Part shown: one piece after another, positions 26,698 to 36,144 of the stretch
Layout of the letters: each line of letters starts with the position of its first letter
Numbering within the stretch: position 1 is the stretch's first letter
Source: Bryobacterales bacterium
GTDB lineage: Bacteria; Acidobacteriota; Terriglobia; Bryobacterales; UBA6623
Assembly (NCBI GenBank): GCA_028819235.1
Contig: JAPPMC010000156.1
Location: forward strand, 1-51,341
Direction of reading: 5' to 3'
Length of the DNA stretch: 51,341 bases
Position numbers and translations under genes: made by a program
Notes under the pieces: model-generated
What the model was told of the DNA's origin: nothing
The model's input: only the letters and a program-made list of their open reading frames with translations
Database searches by the model: none

Positions 26698-27047
26698 CTC
26701 GCTGGTTCGGCGATTCGGGTTCGCCGCACATGCCGATTGCGGGGCTGTACGAGTACGGCTGGATGCCCGGTTCAAGTCGCTTGACCGGAACGAGGACGTT
26801 GAGGTGATCGAGGCGCCCGATTTCTGGAAGAGCGTGATGCTGCCGCCCGCGATGCGGCGCTCGAGCGGCCACCTTCGGAGTCACGTGTTTGTCGCTACCG
26901 AGTTCGTCAATACGCTCTCTGCAGACCGTGCCGGTGATCGCACTGTATGAGCCTCCGGCCATGACCATTCCCGGGGTAGTGGCACATGCCTCGGCGCTTC
27001 GAGGTGGGGAGAAGTTGCCTGTCCCAAGCTTCGACAGCTCGGACTGA
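26698..27047 (+). pseudogene. Gfo/Idh/MocA-family oxidoreductase remnant, two or more frameshifts
   Basis: Three plus-strand frames carry consecutive pieces of one C-terminal domain. Frame one (about 26703-26762) reads RWFGDSGSPHMPIAGLYEYG. Frame two (about 26761-26949) reads DARFKSLDRNEDVEVIEAPD and later GHLRSHVFVATEFVNTL, the equivalent of the family's GGSH..HEFV block. Frame three (about 26930-27047) reads PVIALYEPPAMTIPGVVAHA, then SALRGGEKLPVPSFD and a TGA stop. The last block is the very characteristic C-terminal signature of this family (A-x-x-x-P-G-x-x-A-H-x-S-A-L-x-G-G). The N-terminal half is absent. The remnant starts about 55 bp after the sialidase stop, which suggests a former two-gene sugar-degrading unit. 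The frame one assignment is the least certain. Confidence 0.75.
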
Positions 27048-27371
27048 GCGCATGCACGGATCGGCACGGACGGTCAAGAGGGCCGAACTCTACAGAAGGC
27101 TTGCGCCCTTGCCGCTCCCAGTGGTTCAGATGCCCTTGTTCCACCACGGGGGAGGTCGCTCATCAGCAAGACAGTGCCTTGACAGGGCGAGTCGGTCAAG
27201 CTTCATAGACGGGTGGGCGCGGGGGTTCGAGCCTTGTTGTGGATTCAGACAACAAAGCCCCGGAGTTGGTATCTGTATTCAAGCCTGCCTTGCTCAAGAA
27301 GCAGCTGTCGCGGTCGCTCATACGGAGGATTGCTTCCGCCGCAGTCCATGGCCAACTGTCCTACCGGCAGG
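27048..27371. other. Gap, nothing recognised
   Basis: This is sequence between the Gfo/Idh/MocA remnant and the end of the acetamidase gene. No protein-like frame, hairpin with T-tract or RNA gene was seen. Confidence 0.35.
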
Positions 27372-28370
27372 TCACGGGCTCTCATCTCCAGGCATCAGTA
27401 GGTCCTTACGGATCTTCGCGACAACGGTGAAGTGAGGGTCAACCACGTTCGCAATGTCATATTCTAGGGCGTGTCCCATCAGGAGCGACGAGCCGCGCTC
27501 GTCGAATCCGTAGTCGGCCATCAGCCATCGCTGCAGCTCAGTGGTTGCGTGCTGCAAAGCTTGCAGCAGTGGCCGGGCACTGCCCAGCGTCATGATGTGC
27601 TCGGCGGTCTCCAGCCGTGGCCACCCGATGGTGCGGCCCTTGATGAGATCTACGGTGAACTCCACGTGCATTGAGACTTCGAGGGCGTTCCCGACCACTT
27701 CGCCGTCACCTTGGCGAGCATGACCGTCGCCCACGAACAGCAGGGCGCCGGGCTCATTGACCGGTAGCATCAGCTTCACGCCCGCGACTATGCCGTTGTA
27801 GTCCATGTTGCCACCGAAGGCCCCTGGGGTGCTCGTCGCCACAGCCTCCTTGCGCGCGGGAGCGACGGCCACGCAGCCCAGCATCGGCCGCAAGGGCACC
27901 TCGATGCCGGCCGGCTGGATCGTCTCCGATGCGACCTTGGCCACGCCGCGCTGCTTGTCGATCGTCCATGTCTGAGTTTTCTGCTCACGCTCCGCTTCAT
28001 ATCGCAAGAACGATGGATCAACTGTGTACGGTGCAAGGACGCTGCTCGACCAAGCCGTCCCGCGGCTGGGCTCGATCCTCTCGAACACCACCACCAGCAT
28101 GTCGCCGGGCTCGGCCTCGGCGACGTAGAACGGTCCGGTCTGCGGATTGGGCCGCTCCCCGACGCGCTCGTTGTCGGCGTCGTAGCCTCGGGCGTCGATT
28201 GTGCGAGTCACGACCCGGTCTCCTGCATGAATCGTCAAGACCGGTTCGTGGGCAAACGAGAACGTGTTGTGGTAGGTGGTTGGGTCGAAGTGGTGTGTCT
28301 CAGAGTGCATGAGTCCCGGCCCGGCCGCTGCCAAGACCATCAGAATCGCAAGCGAACGCCAGACCGCCAT
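27372..28370 (-). CDS. Acetamidase/formamidase-family protein, exported
   Basis: The protein has 332 residues from the ATG at 28370, placed by a strong GGAGG ribosome-binding site 5 bp upstream (28375-28379) and a signal peptide (WRSLAILMVLAAAGPGLMHS). The frame is open to 28700 without a stop, but the upstream part lacks these features. The mature protein has the family's beta-rich fold and signature block GDGHARQGDGEV, with the earlier GRNE-type region replaced by IDARGYDADNERVG, plus PLRPMLGCVAVAP and GAFGGNMDYNGI. Family members hydrolyse short amides such as formamide or acetamide to ammonia and a carboxylate. Export is not usual for this family, so the physiological substrate may differ. 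Confidence 0.9.
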   Translation of the reverse strand: MAVWRSLAILMVLAAAGPGLMHSETHHFDPTTYHNTFSFAHEPVLTIHAGDRVVTRTIDARGYDADNERVGERPNPQTGPFYVAEAEPGDMLVVVFERIEPSRGTAWSSSVLAPYTVDPSFLRYEAEREQKTQTWTIDKQRGVAKVASETIQPAGIEVPLRPMLGCVAVAPARKEAVATSTPGAFGGNMDYNGIVAGVKLMLPVNEPGALLFVGDGHARQGDGEVVGNALEVSMHVEFTVDLIKGRTIGWPRLETAEHIMTLGSARPLLQALQHATTELQRWLMADYGFDERGSSLLMGHALEYDIANVVDPHFTVVAKIRKDLLMPGDESP

Positions 28371-29000
28371 AAGTCCTCCAAGAGAATCATACCGACTGGC
28401 CAGCTTGCGCGGTTGGCAGATCCGGACCAGGCGGGACGCCTTGGGCAGCGCTTCATGGGATGCCCGGCTGGCTCTTCCCTCCGACGGAGCTACGGTTGAG
28501 AGGCAGAGCATCGGCTTTAGGTGCAGGTGCAGGACAGGCACCAGTCGCCAGTTCCCGAGTGGCCGGCGCTCGAACCGCCCCGTGGCGTGGGCTGCCACGG
28601 TCCCCGGTCGAGCGTTTGCGTCACCAGAAATGGACGGTGGTCCAAGACGGCTCGTGACACCTTTGGTCGCTGCTTCGCGGAACTCCCCGAATTCCAGCAT
28701 CTGCGGGGAAGACGAGACCTACGGAATTCATGCGTCTTCCGCGCAAGCCTGCATTGGTGGGCACGGCCAGAACGATCGCTCCCTTTGGCCCCAGACGTCG
28801 TTCACGTCAGGGCAAGCACGATTCACTGCTCAGGCCCGTGCCTGAATCGGCTAGACGGGCATTCGAGGTGCAGGGTGTCGTGTCCAAGTACGACAAACAG
28901 CCTGGCTGGAAGGGTGGGCCGCACCGCCGCAGCCGGGGCACGGGCATTCAGCCGCCGCAATGACTGGCAAGCGAGCGATGATCATCAAGTTGTGGCAGCG
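28371..29000. other. Gap of about 630 bp, weak -10 element only
   Basis: The acetamidase frame continues open through 28700 on the minus strand, but the residues look random. A TATGAT on the minus strand (28386-28391) might be a -10 box for a short-leader transcript of the acetamidase gene; no good -35 accompanies it. The rest, up to the end of the cytochrome/TPR gene at 29001, shows no gene. Confidence 0.35.
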
Positions 29001-30914
29001 CTACCGGGCAGTCTCGGTACGCATCTGTTCCAGTGCCTTGCGAGCAAGCTCGGCTGCTCTCTCGTACCCGCTCGCCGCCGCAGCCCGATAGTGATCTCGA
29101 GCTACATCGATCCGCCCCGCCTGCCTGTACAGACCGGCTAGGTTGAACTGGACCGGACCGTAGCTCGGATCGATCCCGACAGCTCGCCGATATACCTCAA
29201 ATGCTTCCTCGATTCTTCCACCAGACACCAGAATCGCTCCAAGGTTTCCGTATGCCTCAACGTATTTTGGCTGAGCCTGAATCGCCCGACGGAGGAGTGC
29301 CTCGGCCTCTCCACTTTGACCTTCGTTTGCGAACAAGACCGCAAGGTTGCTCATGGACGGCGCATGGTCTGGATCAAGATCAAGGGCTGCCTGATATGCC
29401 GCACGTGCGCGGATCACTTCGTCTTGCAAGTTCAATGCCAATCCAAGATTGTGCCAAGAAAAGACACTAGAAGGGTCTTGTTCGATCACCCCCTCAAACA
29501 CCCGAACTGCGTCTGACAGCCGACCGGCCTGGAGATTTAAATAGGCGAGATCTTTCTGTTTGGACAAGTCTTGTGGATTGACTTCTAGCTGCTTAGCTAA
29601 GCCGACGATTTGTGCCATGCGCTCCTTATGCAAGAAATCGCGCGCGAGCAGTCCTCGGTCGGCCTCGTTTCTCGCAAGGACTTGAAACCAGAGGTCGCCC
29701 ATTTCTTCCTCTGTCTTCCAACCATAAGTGACACGGCTGGGTGGCCTGTTAGGATTGCGAGGGTTTTCGCTGGAATTGTCGTAGGAGAAACGCATGAAGA
29801 GTCTCGTGCCTTTCGGCAAACTCACTGGCTCTCGGTAGCGGTACTCGTCCTGCCAGTCAAATGACCAGTCATCAATCTCTAGAAGATCCCGCTTTGTTCC
29901 GTTCGGCTCAATTGCCCATCCCTCGACAGTTCTTCCGAGAAAATGAGCATGGGCATATACGCTTAGGACATCAATGTGCACGGGTGTTTGGTAGGAATCT
30001 TCGATGACATAGTTACTACTGCCAGCCGGAATGTCGATATCGTTCCGGCCCAGCCGCAAGATGAACGGTGTCTGCTTAGGTTCTTCGTCGGAGAAGTAAA
30101 GTCCAAGGGAGGAGCGTATTACTTCCGGTCTTCCCGTCGGCAACATGTGCAGCTCCAGCACAAGATCGCTGCCAGGCTCGATGCGCCACGCTAGGTCAGT
30201 GTCGCGCAACGAGGGCTGCTTGCCAGGTGTCCAGCCAATCCAGTGGCCATCCGGGTCGAAGGCCTCGCCCAATGCCATTCCTTCGCTGAAGCCGGGCCCA
30301 GACTCGTGCTCATCACGCTTCCTTGCGACACCGGAGGTGTCAAGCAGCATGCGCGCATGGTGGACAAGCCCCGGATTCCCTGGGCGGAACTCGAATCCTC
30401 GGACGAACCGGGTCTGGCTGACCGGAATTGGGAGTACGAAGTTGCGGAACACGTCCGAGCCCTCCGCAGGTACGTCGAATTCCTCGCTCATCTCAAGCAC
30501 GAGATCGGGCTCACCCATTGTCCAGCCGTCTGGCCAAGTTGGCACGTTGAGCCGGTCTTCCGCTCTGCCCTCGGGTCGCCCAGCTTCGATCCAGTCAAGC
30601 AGGGTGGCGATTTCTGCCTCTGGCATCCGGCGGTCGCCCTTGAACTTCGCGATGTCAGAACTGGGCGGCCACGGAGGCATGTAGCGCCTCATGACGACCT
30701 CGCCGACGAACGGGGCCCGTTTTGCCACGTCGTCGTATGTCACCAGAGCGAACGGGCCAGCGCCTCCTGGTCGATGGCACTCCGTACAGCGCCGCCAGAT
30801 TATCGGCGCAACGTCTCTGTTGAACGTCGGCGGGGCTTGACTGTCTGCCCGGTGCGTCGCGAGCAAGGCCAAGAGTGCGGCGGCCCCTCCGATTCTCACG
30901 AAAGACCACATCAC
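29001..30914 (-). CDS. Multidomain protein: cytochrome c heme site, copper monooxygenase-like region, C-terminal TPRs
   Basis: This 637-residue protein has a signal peptide (residues 1-26) and a c-type heme site C43-T-E-C46-H47. The middle region resembles the C-terminal half of copper type II, ascorbate-dependent monooxygenases (PHM/DBH fold): candidate copper ligands are H185/H186 (LVHHARMLLD), H256/M257 (LELHMLPTG) and H322/H324 (YAHAHFLGRT). From about residue 445 there are five or six TPR repeats (WHNLGLALNLQDEVIRARAA, AYGNLGAILVSGGRIEEAFE). It could therefore carry out electron-transfer-linked copper oxidation in the periplasm with TPRs for protein contacts. Activity is inferred from motif placement only. 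The start codon is ATG at 30914 and there is no clear operon partner. Confidence 0.82.
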   Translation of the reverse strand: MMWSFVRIGGAAALLALLATHRADSQAPPTFNRDVAPIIWRRCTECHRPGGAGPFALVTYDDVAKRAPFVGEVVMRRYMPPWPPSSDIAKFKGDRRMPEAEIATLLDWIEAGRPEGRAEDRLNVPTWPDGWTMGEPDLVLEMSEEFDVPAEGSDVFRNFVLPIPVSQTRFVRGFEFRPGNPGLVHHARMLLDTSGVARKRDEHESGPGFSEGMALGEAFDPDGHWIGWTPGKQPSLRDTDLAWRIEPGSDLVLELHMLPTGRPEVIRSSLGLYFSDEEPKQTPFILRLGRNDIDIPAGSSNYVIEDSYQTPVHIDVLSVYAHAHFLGRTVEGWAIEPNGTKRDLLEIDDWSFDWQDEYRYREPVSLPKGTRLFMRFSYDNSSENPRNPNRPPSRVTYGWKTEEEMGDLWFQVLARNEADRGLLARDFLHKERMAQIVGLAKQLEVNPQDLSKQKDLAYLNLQAGRLSDAVRVFEGVIEQDPSSVFSWHNLGLALNLQDEVIRARAAYQAALDLDPDHAPSMSNLAVLFANEGQSGEAEALLRRAIQAQPKYVEAYGNLGAILVSGGRIEEAFEVYRRAVGIDPSYGPVQFNLAGLYRQAGRIDVARDHYRAAAASGYERAAELARKALEQMRTETAR

Positions 30915-30999
30915 CTAATGATGGCCGATGATCCACGTGCCGCCACGATCCGATCGGTGAACGGGCGGGACCGGTCGTGGTGTCGGCCCCGCCCGCCCG

Positions 31000-33900
31000 T
31001 CAGAAGTCGAATCGCACCGACAATTGGGTCTCGCGTCCAGGCCGGGTCGACGTGATCCTGCCGAAGCCTCCCCGGATTGCGTCCGATCCTCCTCCTCTGG
31101 TATTCGTGTCGACTCCACCGAAATTGGTTCGGTTGAACGCATTGAAGAGGTCCACCCGTAGTTGGATTCGCATCCCTTCCTCATTCATGTGCAGGTTCTT
31201 CGAGAGCGAGACGTCTACTTGCCACAAACCCGGACCATAGATCGATCGCCGCCCGAGCGTTCCTGGCCGAATGGATCGATTGCCGCGCGCATTGCGAGGC
31301 ACATTCGCGAAGGCCGCAGGGTCGAGGTACTGATACCGACCGTTGTTGAGGGCAGAATCGTATCCGCTACGAATCGCTGCAGAGTGGCTCGACCCGATAA
31401 AGTCTGGACGCGCACCAGGTCCGCTCGCCCCCTGCCGGATGTTCAGTGGAGTGCCAGTCGCCGAAGTCCAAATGCCGCCGATCTGCCATCCGCGGAGAAG
31501 CAGCCGACTTGCCGCACTGCTGGAGCCACGGAATGGAAGTTCATAGATCCAGTCCGCCACAAACCTGTGCCGAATGTGGAATGGAGTGGGAGCATGATTG
31601 GACGTTAGATCCCACAGGTCTTGTGGCTCTTCCGAACCACCACAACACGTGTAGTCTCCGCGAAAATACGATGTGTTGCTTGCCCATGTGTAGTTGATGT
31701 TGGCCATCAAGTTCCGAGAAAACCGCTTCTTGAGAGATGTCTGTAGACTGTGATAGTCGCTGTTGTCTGCACTTTGATAATATCGGAATTGCCTACCGAA
31801 TCCCGAAACTTCTAATCGACCTGTATCGCGCAGATTACGGTTGACTCCCGGACTGTAGATGAGCTTTACTCCGCGGTTCCCCACGTACGATACCTCCCAC
31901 ACAACCGTTTCGCTTAGTTGTCGCTGCACTCCGAATGTCCACTGCATGCTGTAGGAGTTTTCCCAATTCGGATCGACCGCCGATCCAGTTACAATGTCAC
32001 TCGCAGCGACTAGGGGTAGCGCCTGTTCCCTCGTCGCTCCATACCTCACATCGAACTGTTGGAGCTGCTCACGATCAAGACTGGCTTGCGTCGGAACGTC
32101 GAGACCGTTCCGAACAAGTTCCACCGGGCCCGAGAATAGGTTGAATGGGATGTAGAACACGCCCATACCACCACGAACCACCGTCTTTTCGTCAAGAGAC
32201 CACGCGAACCCAAAGCGTGGAGACCACATATTGAAGTGTTCCTTCCAGACATCTTCCGCAGGCAGGAACGGACCGAAGGGGCCGTCCCGGTTGAAGAACC
32301 GACCGTCTCGCTCTACTGGCACTGTCCCATAGTCCCAACGAAGGCCAACATTCAGCGTGAGGTCCTTTGAGATTCGGATGTCGTCTTGGAGGAAAAATCC
32401 GAAAAAGTTTCTTCGGATCTCAAACTCATCAAGGCCAAAGTTAAAGAAAGCACTCTCGGGATTGTTGGCAAGGATATCAGTGAGGTTGTTATAACTGAAG
32501 CGCGGTGTATCAGCGAGAATTCTACGGGCAAAATGAACTCGGAATAACCCTCCGAACTTCATAGAGTGCCGACCGCTGGTCTTGGAAAAATTCTGCTCAA
32601 ATGTCGTCGTAGAACCGGTCTTTGAAAACTGCCTTGCTTGGCCCGCGTCGGGGAGCCCAGCACCTAGAACCTTAGCGACGTTCAGTGTCAACAATTGGTC
32701 TACTCGATGCATGTCCGAGCGATTGTATCCGAATCTAGTTTCTGCCGTCATCGTAGGCGTAATAACTCGATTAAGGGTTGCAGCTACATTCTCGTTCAAT
32801 CCGTCATGTACCCTCGGGTTTCCCCTCGCGAGCCTCGGGGTGAGTTGCAAAGGCCGTCCTCTTGTGTAGCGAACCGTGAGGAGCGAATTGCTGTCCATCT
32901 GATAGTCGGTTCGGAAGGAAGCGTGGTTATCCTCGTTCTGCAATGCCCCTGCGACACTCGCGAAGGCCCTTGCATCGTCGGGATTTGCAGGCGCCTCAGT
33001 TGGGAGATGCCATGCTTCCCAATATGCTCCAGACTGAGGGATTGCTCGGGAAATCTCTTCACGGAACTTGAGGGAGGGTACGAATCCCGTCAACGGACGG
33101 AGCTCGTTGAGTCGGTATCCTTCAAAGGCACCGAAAGCGAAGACCTTGTTTCGGACAACAGGTCCGCCCAACGAGCCTCCATACTGGTGATAGACGCGAG
33201 AGGTCTTTCTTGCCAAGATATGGTTGTTCGCATTTAGTCCTCCCGCTTGGTACTGTTCAAACACGCTACCGTGGAGTTGGTTCGTGCCGCCCTTCGTGAT
33301 GATGTTGAAGTTACCCGAGGTCGTCTGAGCTATTTCCGCTGAGAAAATGTTCTTGGAGATCTCAACCTCGCGGACAGCCTCCACTGAGACACCCTTGATG
33401 AAGTTGAAGTTCTGATAGAGGGAGATGGAAGGGAACTCCGAATCCGGGGCGGCATCCACTCCGTCCACGGAGAACGAGAAGCTGCGCGGAGCCAACCCAT
33501 TGATCGACACGGTGATTCCGTCACCGCCAGACAGCCCCGTCCCGTTTTGCAGGATGCTCGTTATGTCGCGACGGCGCAGCGGCAATTCGTGGACTTGAGC
33601 CTCGTTTAGGTTCACATCCTGCTCCGCAGACGCTGTGTTCAGGAGCGGGGCCTCGGCCGTCACGTTGACCGTCTCGGTCGTGACACCAATCTCCAGGACG
33701 AAGGTTAAGTCGGCCTTCTGCCCGGATGCCAAGGCGAGGCCACTCTGCTCGTAGGTCTTGAACCCGCTGGATGTCACCCGGAGGGTGTACTCGCCAACCG
33801 TCAGGAACGGGATCGTGAATTCCCCCCGGGCATCGCTGGTCGCCGCCTTTGCGATGCCAGTGAGATCGTTGACGGCCGTCGCCTCGGCACCTGGGATAAC

Positions 33901-34035
33901 AGCCCCTGTGGGATCTTGGACACGCCCATAGATGGTGGCGGTGGTGACCTGACCGAGCGATGTGGATGCCAGAGCCAGCGTTAGCAGGGAGAGCGCGACC
34001 AGTCGAGCTGGCTTGCGTTGAAACAGAGAAGTCAT
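31000..34035 (-). CDS. TonB-dependent receptor, Oar-like with carboxypeptidase-regulatory-like N-domain
   Basis: This 1011-residue outer-membrane receptor has a signal peptide (residues 1-29, ending SLGQ). A carboxypeptidase-regulatory-like domain covers about residues 32-115 (IYGRVQDPTGAVIPGAEATA, GEFTIPFLTVGEYTLRVTSS). The plug region follows (VNVTAEAPLLNTASAEQDVN, VHELPLRRRDITSILQNGTG), then the beta-barrel ending in TQLSVRFDF with a C-terminal Phe. It is a paralogue of the protein at 15862-19248 but divergent in the barrel, so its ligand probably differs. The ribosome-binding site is exceptionally strong (see separate entry), suggesting high expression. The downstream gene on the same strand, the cytochrome/TPR protein, begins about 85 bp after this gene's stop. 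Confidence 0.94.
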   Translation of the reverse strand: MTSLFQRKPARLVALSLLTLALASTSLGQVTTATIYGRVQDPTGAVIPGAEATAVNDLTGIAKAATSDARGEFTIPFLTVGEYTLRVTSSGFKTYEQSGLALASGQKADLTFVLEIGVTTETVNVTAEAPLLNTASAEQDVNLNEAQVHELPLRRRDITSILQNGTGLSGGDGITVSINGLAPRSFSFSVDGVDAAPDSEFPSISLYQNFNFIKGVSVEAVREVEISKNIFSAEIAQTTSGNFNIITKGGTNQLHGSVFEQYQAGGLNANNHILARKTSRVYHQYGGSLGGPVVRNKVFAFGAFEGYRLNELRPLTGFVPSLKFREEISRAIPQSGAYWEAWHLPTEAPANPDDARAFASVAGALQNEDNHASFRTDYQMDSNSLLTVRYTRGRPLQLTPRLARGNPRVHDGLNENVAATLNRVITPTMTAETRFGYNRSDMHRVDQLLTLNVAKVLGAGLPDAGQARQFSKTGSTTTFEQNFSKTSGRHSMKFGGLFRVHFARRILADTPRFSYNNLTDILANNPESAFFNFGLDEFEIRRNFFGFFLQDDIRISKDLTLNVGLRWDYGTVPVERDGRFFNRDGPFGPFLPAEDVWKEHFNMWSPRFGFAWSLDEKTVVRGGMGVFYIPFNLFSGPVELVRNGLDVPTQASLDREQLQQFDVRYGATREQALPLVAASDIVTGSAVDPNWENSYSMQWTFGVQRQLSETVVWEVSYVGNRGVKLIYSPGVNRNLRDTGRLEVSGFGRQFRYYQSADNSDYHSLQTSLKKRFSRNLMANINYTWASNTSYFRGDYTCCGGSEEPQDLWDLTSNHAPTPFHIRHRFVADWIYELPFRGSSSAASRLLLRGWQIGGIWTSATGTPLNIRQGASGPGARPDFIGSSHSAAIRSGYDSALNNGRYQYLDPAAFANVPRNARGNRSIRPGTLGRRSIYGPGLWQVDVSLSKNLHMNEEGMRIQLRVDLFNAFNRTNFGGVDTNTRGGGSDAIRGGFGRITSTRPGRETQLSVRFDF

Positions 34036-34040
34036 GGGTT

Positions 34041-34053
34041 GATCACCTCCTTA
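34041..34053 (-). promoter_or_regulatory. Extended Shine-Dalgarno of the TonB receptor gene
   Basis: Upstream of the ATG at 34035 the minus strand reads TAAGGAGGTGATC. Twelve consecutive bases (AAGGAGGTGATC) are perfectly complementary to the anti-Shine-Dalgarno tail of 16S rRNA (GATCACCTCCTT). The GGAGG core is 10 nt from the start codon. It fixes the start and predicts very efficient initiation. Confidence 0.85.
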
Positions 34054-34882
34054 GGTGTCGGGTGTTGACGAAAAATGGGCGATCGCCGTTCCCTCCGGAA
34101 CCAGTGCTTGGGAGACACTGCTGTTCCTGCGTAAGGCCGGGCCTATCTGCCGATTGGCCGGAGTGGCAACAGTGCGCAGGCATCTTCTTGGCCCGGTCGC
34201 CCGGGTGCGGCCGGAGTGTCCGGACCACGTCCGGGTTCGACAACCACAGCCAAGCTCGACCCATCAGATCCCATCCGATCGGTCTGGACTGACCGCAGCA
34301 GAGGGAGGTGTTGGCAGCCCCCCACCGCCGGCGCTGCCCACCCGTTCGGGAAGCGAGGGCCGGGTCTGTGGACTGTCCGCCCTCCTACGTGTCGTCTTCG
34401 GGACGGGATTCCTGTCTCCCGCTCGATTGCATCGTAAGTGCCATGAACTGGCACTGTCAATGGGGTTGGGGCCCTGCGGTCAAAGACTTGGACGAATCAG
34501 CGCGAGAGCGGGCCATCGGCGGCTGGCCAAGGTCCTCCGGCCTGGGGCAGAAGCGATTTCGCAATCGTCATGAATCCCATCACGCGTTCGCGGCAATCGC
34601 CACTGGGGCGTTGGCATCGCTCCTCAAGTGGATTCCAGGGTCCGGCGGTCGTCCGGACTAGAATTGCCGGCGGGCCGGGGATGGGCGGCGCTGAACGATC
34701 ACGGTGTGGCCTATTGGCCGGTCGTGGCGACGGCGGGTGGCCGACTATTGGCTCCCCCAAGAGGCTCGACACCGGTGGTAAGCACGAGCACGCGCGCGGA
34801 ACGCAAGCAGAGAAGGCCGGCCTCGTTTTCGCGCACGCTGCAACGACACGGGCCTGTGCCGCGATAACATCAAGCGAACCGG
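34054..34882. other. Gap of about 830 bp between divergent genes
   Basis: This holds the promoter regions of the TonB receptor (minus) and the mutarotase-like lipoprotein (plus). No protein-like frame was found; frames are proline-, arginine- and glycine-rich and look like non-coding GC-rich DNA. No strong -35/-10 pair, riboswitch or RNA gene was recognised. Confidence 0.4.
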
Positions 34883-35995
34883 ATGTATCCAGTGTTGCCA
34901 CCGATGCGCTCGCTATCCGGCTGTCTCGGAATTGGACTCGCGGTCCTCGCGTCCTGTGGCAGCGAGCAGGTATTAGACGGTCGCCGATCCATTGTTCTCG
35001 AAGGAGCGCGCGCGAAGCTCGTCGTTGATGTGTTGGGGGGCTCCATCGTGGATTTCCGCATCAAGGCTCACGGCCTAAACCCCCTCCGCTGGGCAAACGA
35101 CGGCCCGGCCGACGAGCCTCGCTCGATGAGCCACTTCTTGTGCTTGGACCGCTGGGGGCTGCCGTCGGAGGCTGAGGCCGCCAACGGCATGCCGGGCCAT
35201 GGAGAAGCGACGAAAGTGGCGTGGGAAGTGATCGATGCGACACAGACATCCGTACACATGGCCGCGGATCTCCCGATGGCCGGCCTGCGCGTTGAGCGTC
35301 GGCTGGAAATTGCATCCGACGAGGCTTGGTTCCGAGCCGTCGAGAGTGTGATCAACCGAAACCAGCTGGGCCGGGTGTACAACATCGTCCAGCACCCGAC
35401 GCTCGGCCCGCCGTTCCTTGACGAGACCGTCTTGGTCGACTCCAACGCCGGCAAGGGCTTCATGCAGGGCGGTCCGATGCCAAATCCTGAGGAGCCCAGC
35501 GTGCATTGGCCGAAGGCCCTCAAGGACGGCCAGACTGTGGACCTGCGCAACCTCACGGCGGACCACGACCCGGCGGTGGTCTCCTTTGTGGTGGACGCCG
35601 CGATCGGCTGGGTCACCGCCACCAACTCCGCGCAAGGCCTCCTGATTGGGTACCTCTGGCGCAGCGAAGAATACCCGTGGCTCAACATCTGGCGGCGCGT
35701 GGAGGCCGGAAGGCCACTGGCTCGGGGCTTGGAGTTCGGCACGACAGGCCTACACCGTCCCTTCGGCGACTTGGTCCGGAAGGCTAGGATTTTCGGCCGG
35801 CCGATCGTCGAGTATCTGGACACTGGCGAGAGCGCCACTCGGTCCTACATTGGCTTTCTCGCCGAGATCCCAGCCGGATACAAGGGCGTCGCAAGCCTTT
35901 CGGTAGGCGACGGCCACCTGCAGATCCAGGAGCACGGCGGTGCCTCACGGATGTCCGTGCCGATTCCTCAAGTTCTCTGGTCGGAGCACCGGTGA
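34883..35995 (+). CDS. Putative galactose-mutarotase-like lipoprotein of unknown function
   Basis: This 370-residue protein has a lipoprotein signal (LGIGLAVLASC, Cys at about residue 25). The mature part reads like a beta-sandwich of the galactose mutarotase superfamily: an early strand pair (SIVLEGARAKLVVDVLGGSI), a glycine-histidine turn (MPGHGEA) near strand-rich KVAWEVIDA, a VERRLEIASDEAWFRAVESV block, and WLNIWRRVEAGRPLARGLEF, then GTTGLHRPFGD. Proteins with the RGLEFGTTGLH motif occur in acidobacteria beside sugar-degrading genes, from general recollection. Catalytic residues of true aldose epimerases are not evident, so it may bind or isomerise a sugar. The ATG at 34883 is used and 34904 is an alternative. 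Fold assignment is moderately uncertain. Confidence 0.75.
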   Translation: MYPVLPPMRSLSGCLGIGLAVLASCGSEQVLDGRRSIVLEGARAKLVVDVLGGSIVDFRIKAHGLNPLRWANDGPADEPRSMSHFLCLDRWGLPSEAEAANGMPGHGEATKVAWEVIDATQTSVHMAADLPMAGLRVERRLEIASDEAWFRAVESVINRNQLGRVYNIVQHPTLGPPFLDETVLVDSNAGKGFMQGGPMPNPEEPSVHWPKALKDGQTVDLRNLTADHDPAVVSFVVDAAIGWVTATNSAQGLLIGYLWRSEEYPWLNIWRRVEAGRPLARGLEFGTTGLHRPFGDLVRKARIFGRPIVEYLDTGESATRSYIGFLAEIPAGYKGVASLSVGDGHLQIQEHGGASRMSVPIPQVLWSEHR

Positions 35996-36144
35996 TTGCG
36001 GTGTAGCTGCCGAGCCGTGGTCGCACGGCGCAACTAGGTCGGGACGGCGCCCGCCGCCCGGTATTGCAACGCCGATTCGGATGGAAAGGCTGTTCCTCCC
36101 AGTTCGCAGTGACTTGGTGCAAACTAACTAAGTGAGGACTCCCG

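Noticed and set aside
34041..34053. Plus strand reads like the 3' tail of 16S rRNA
   Set aside because: No other rRNA sequence flanks it, and on the minus strand it lies exactly where the receptor gene needs its ribosome-binding site.
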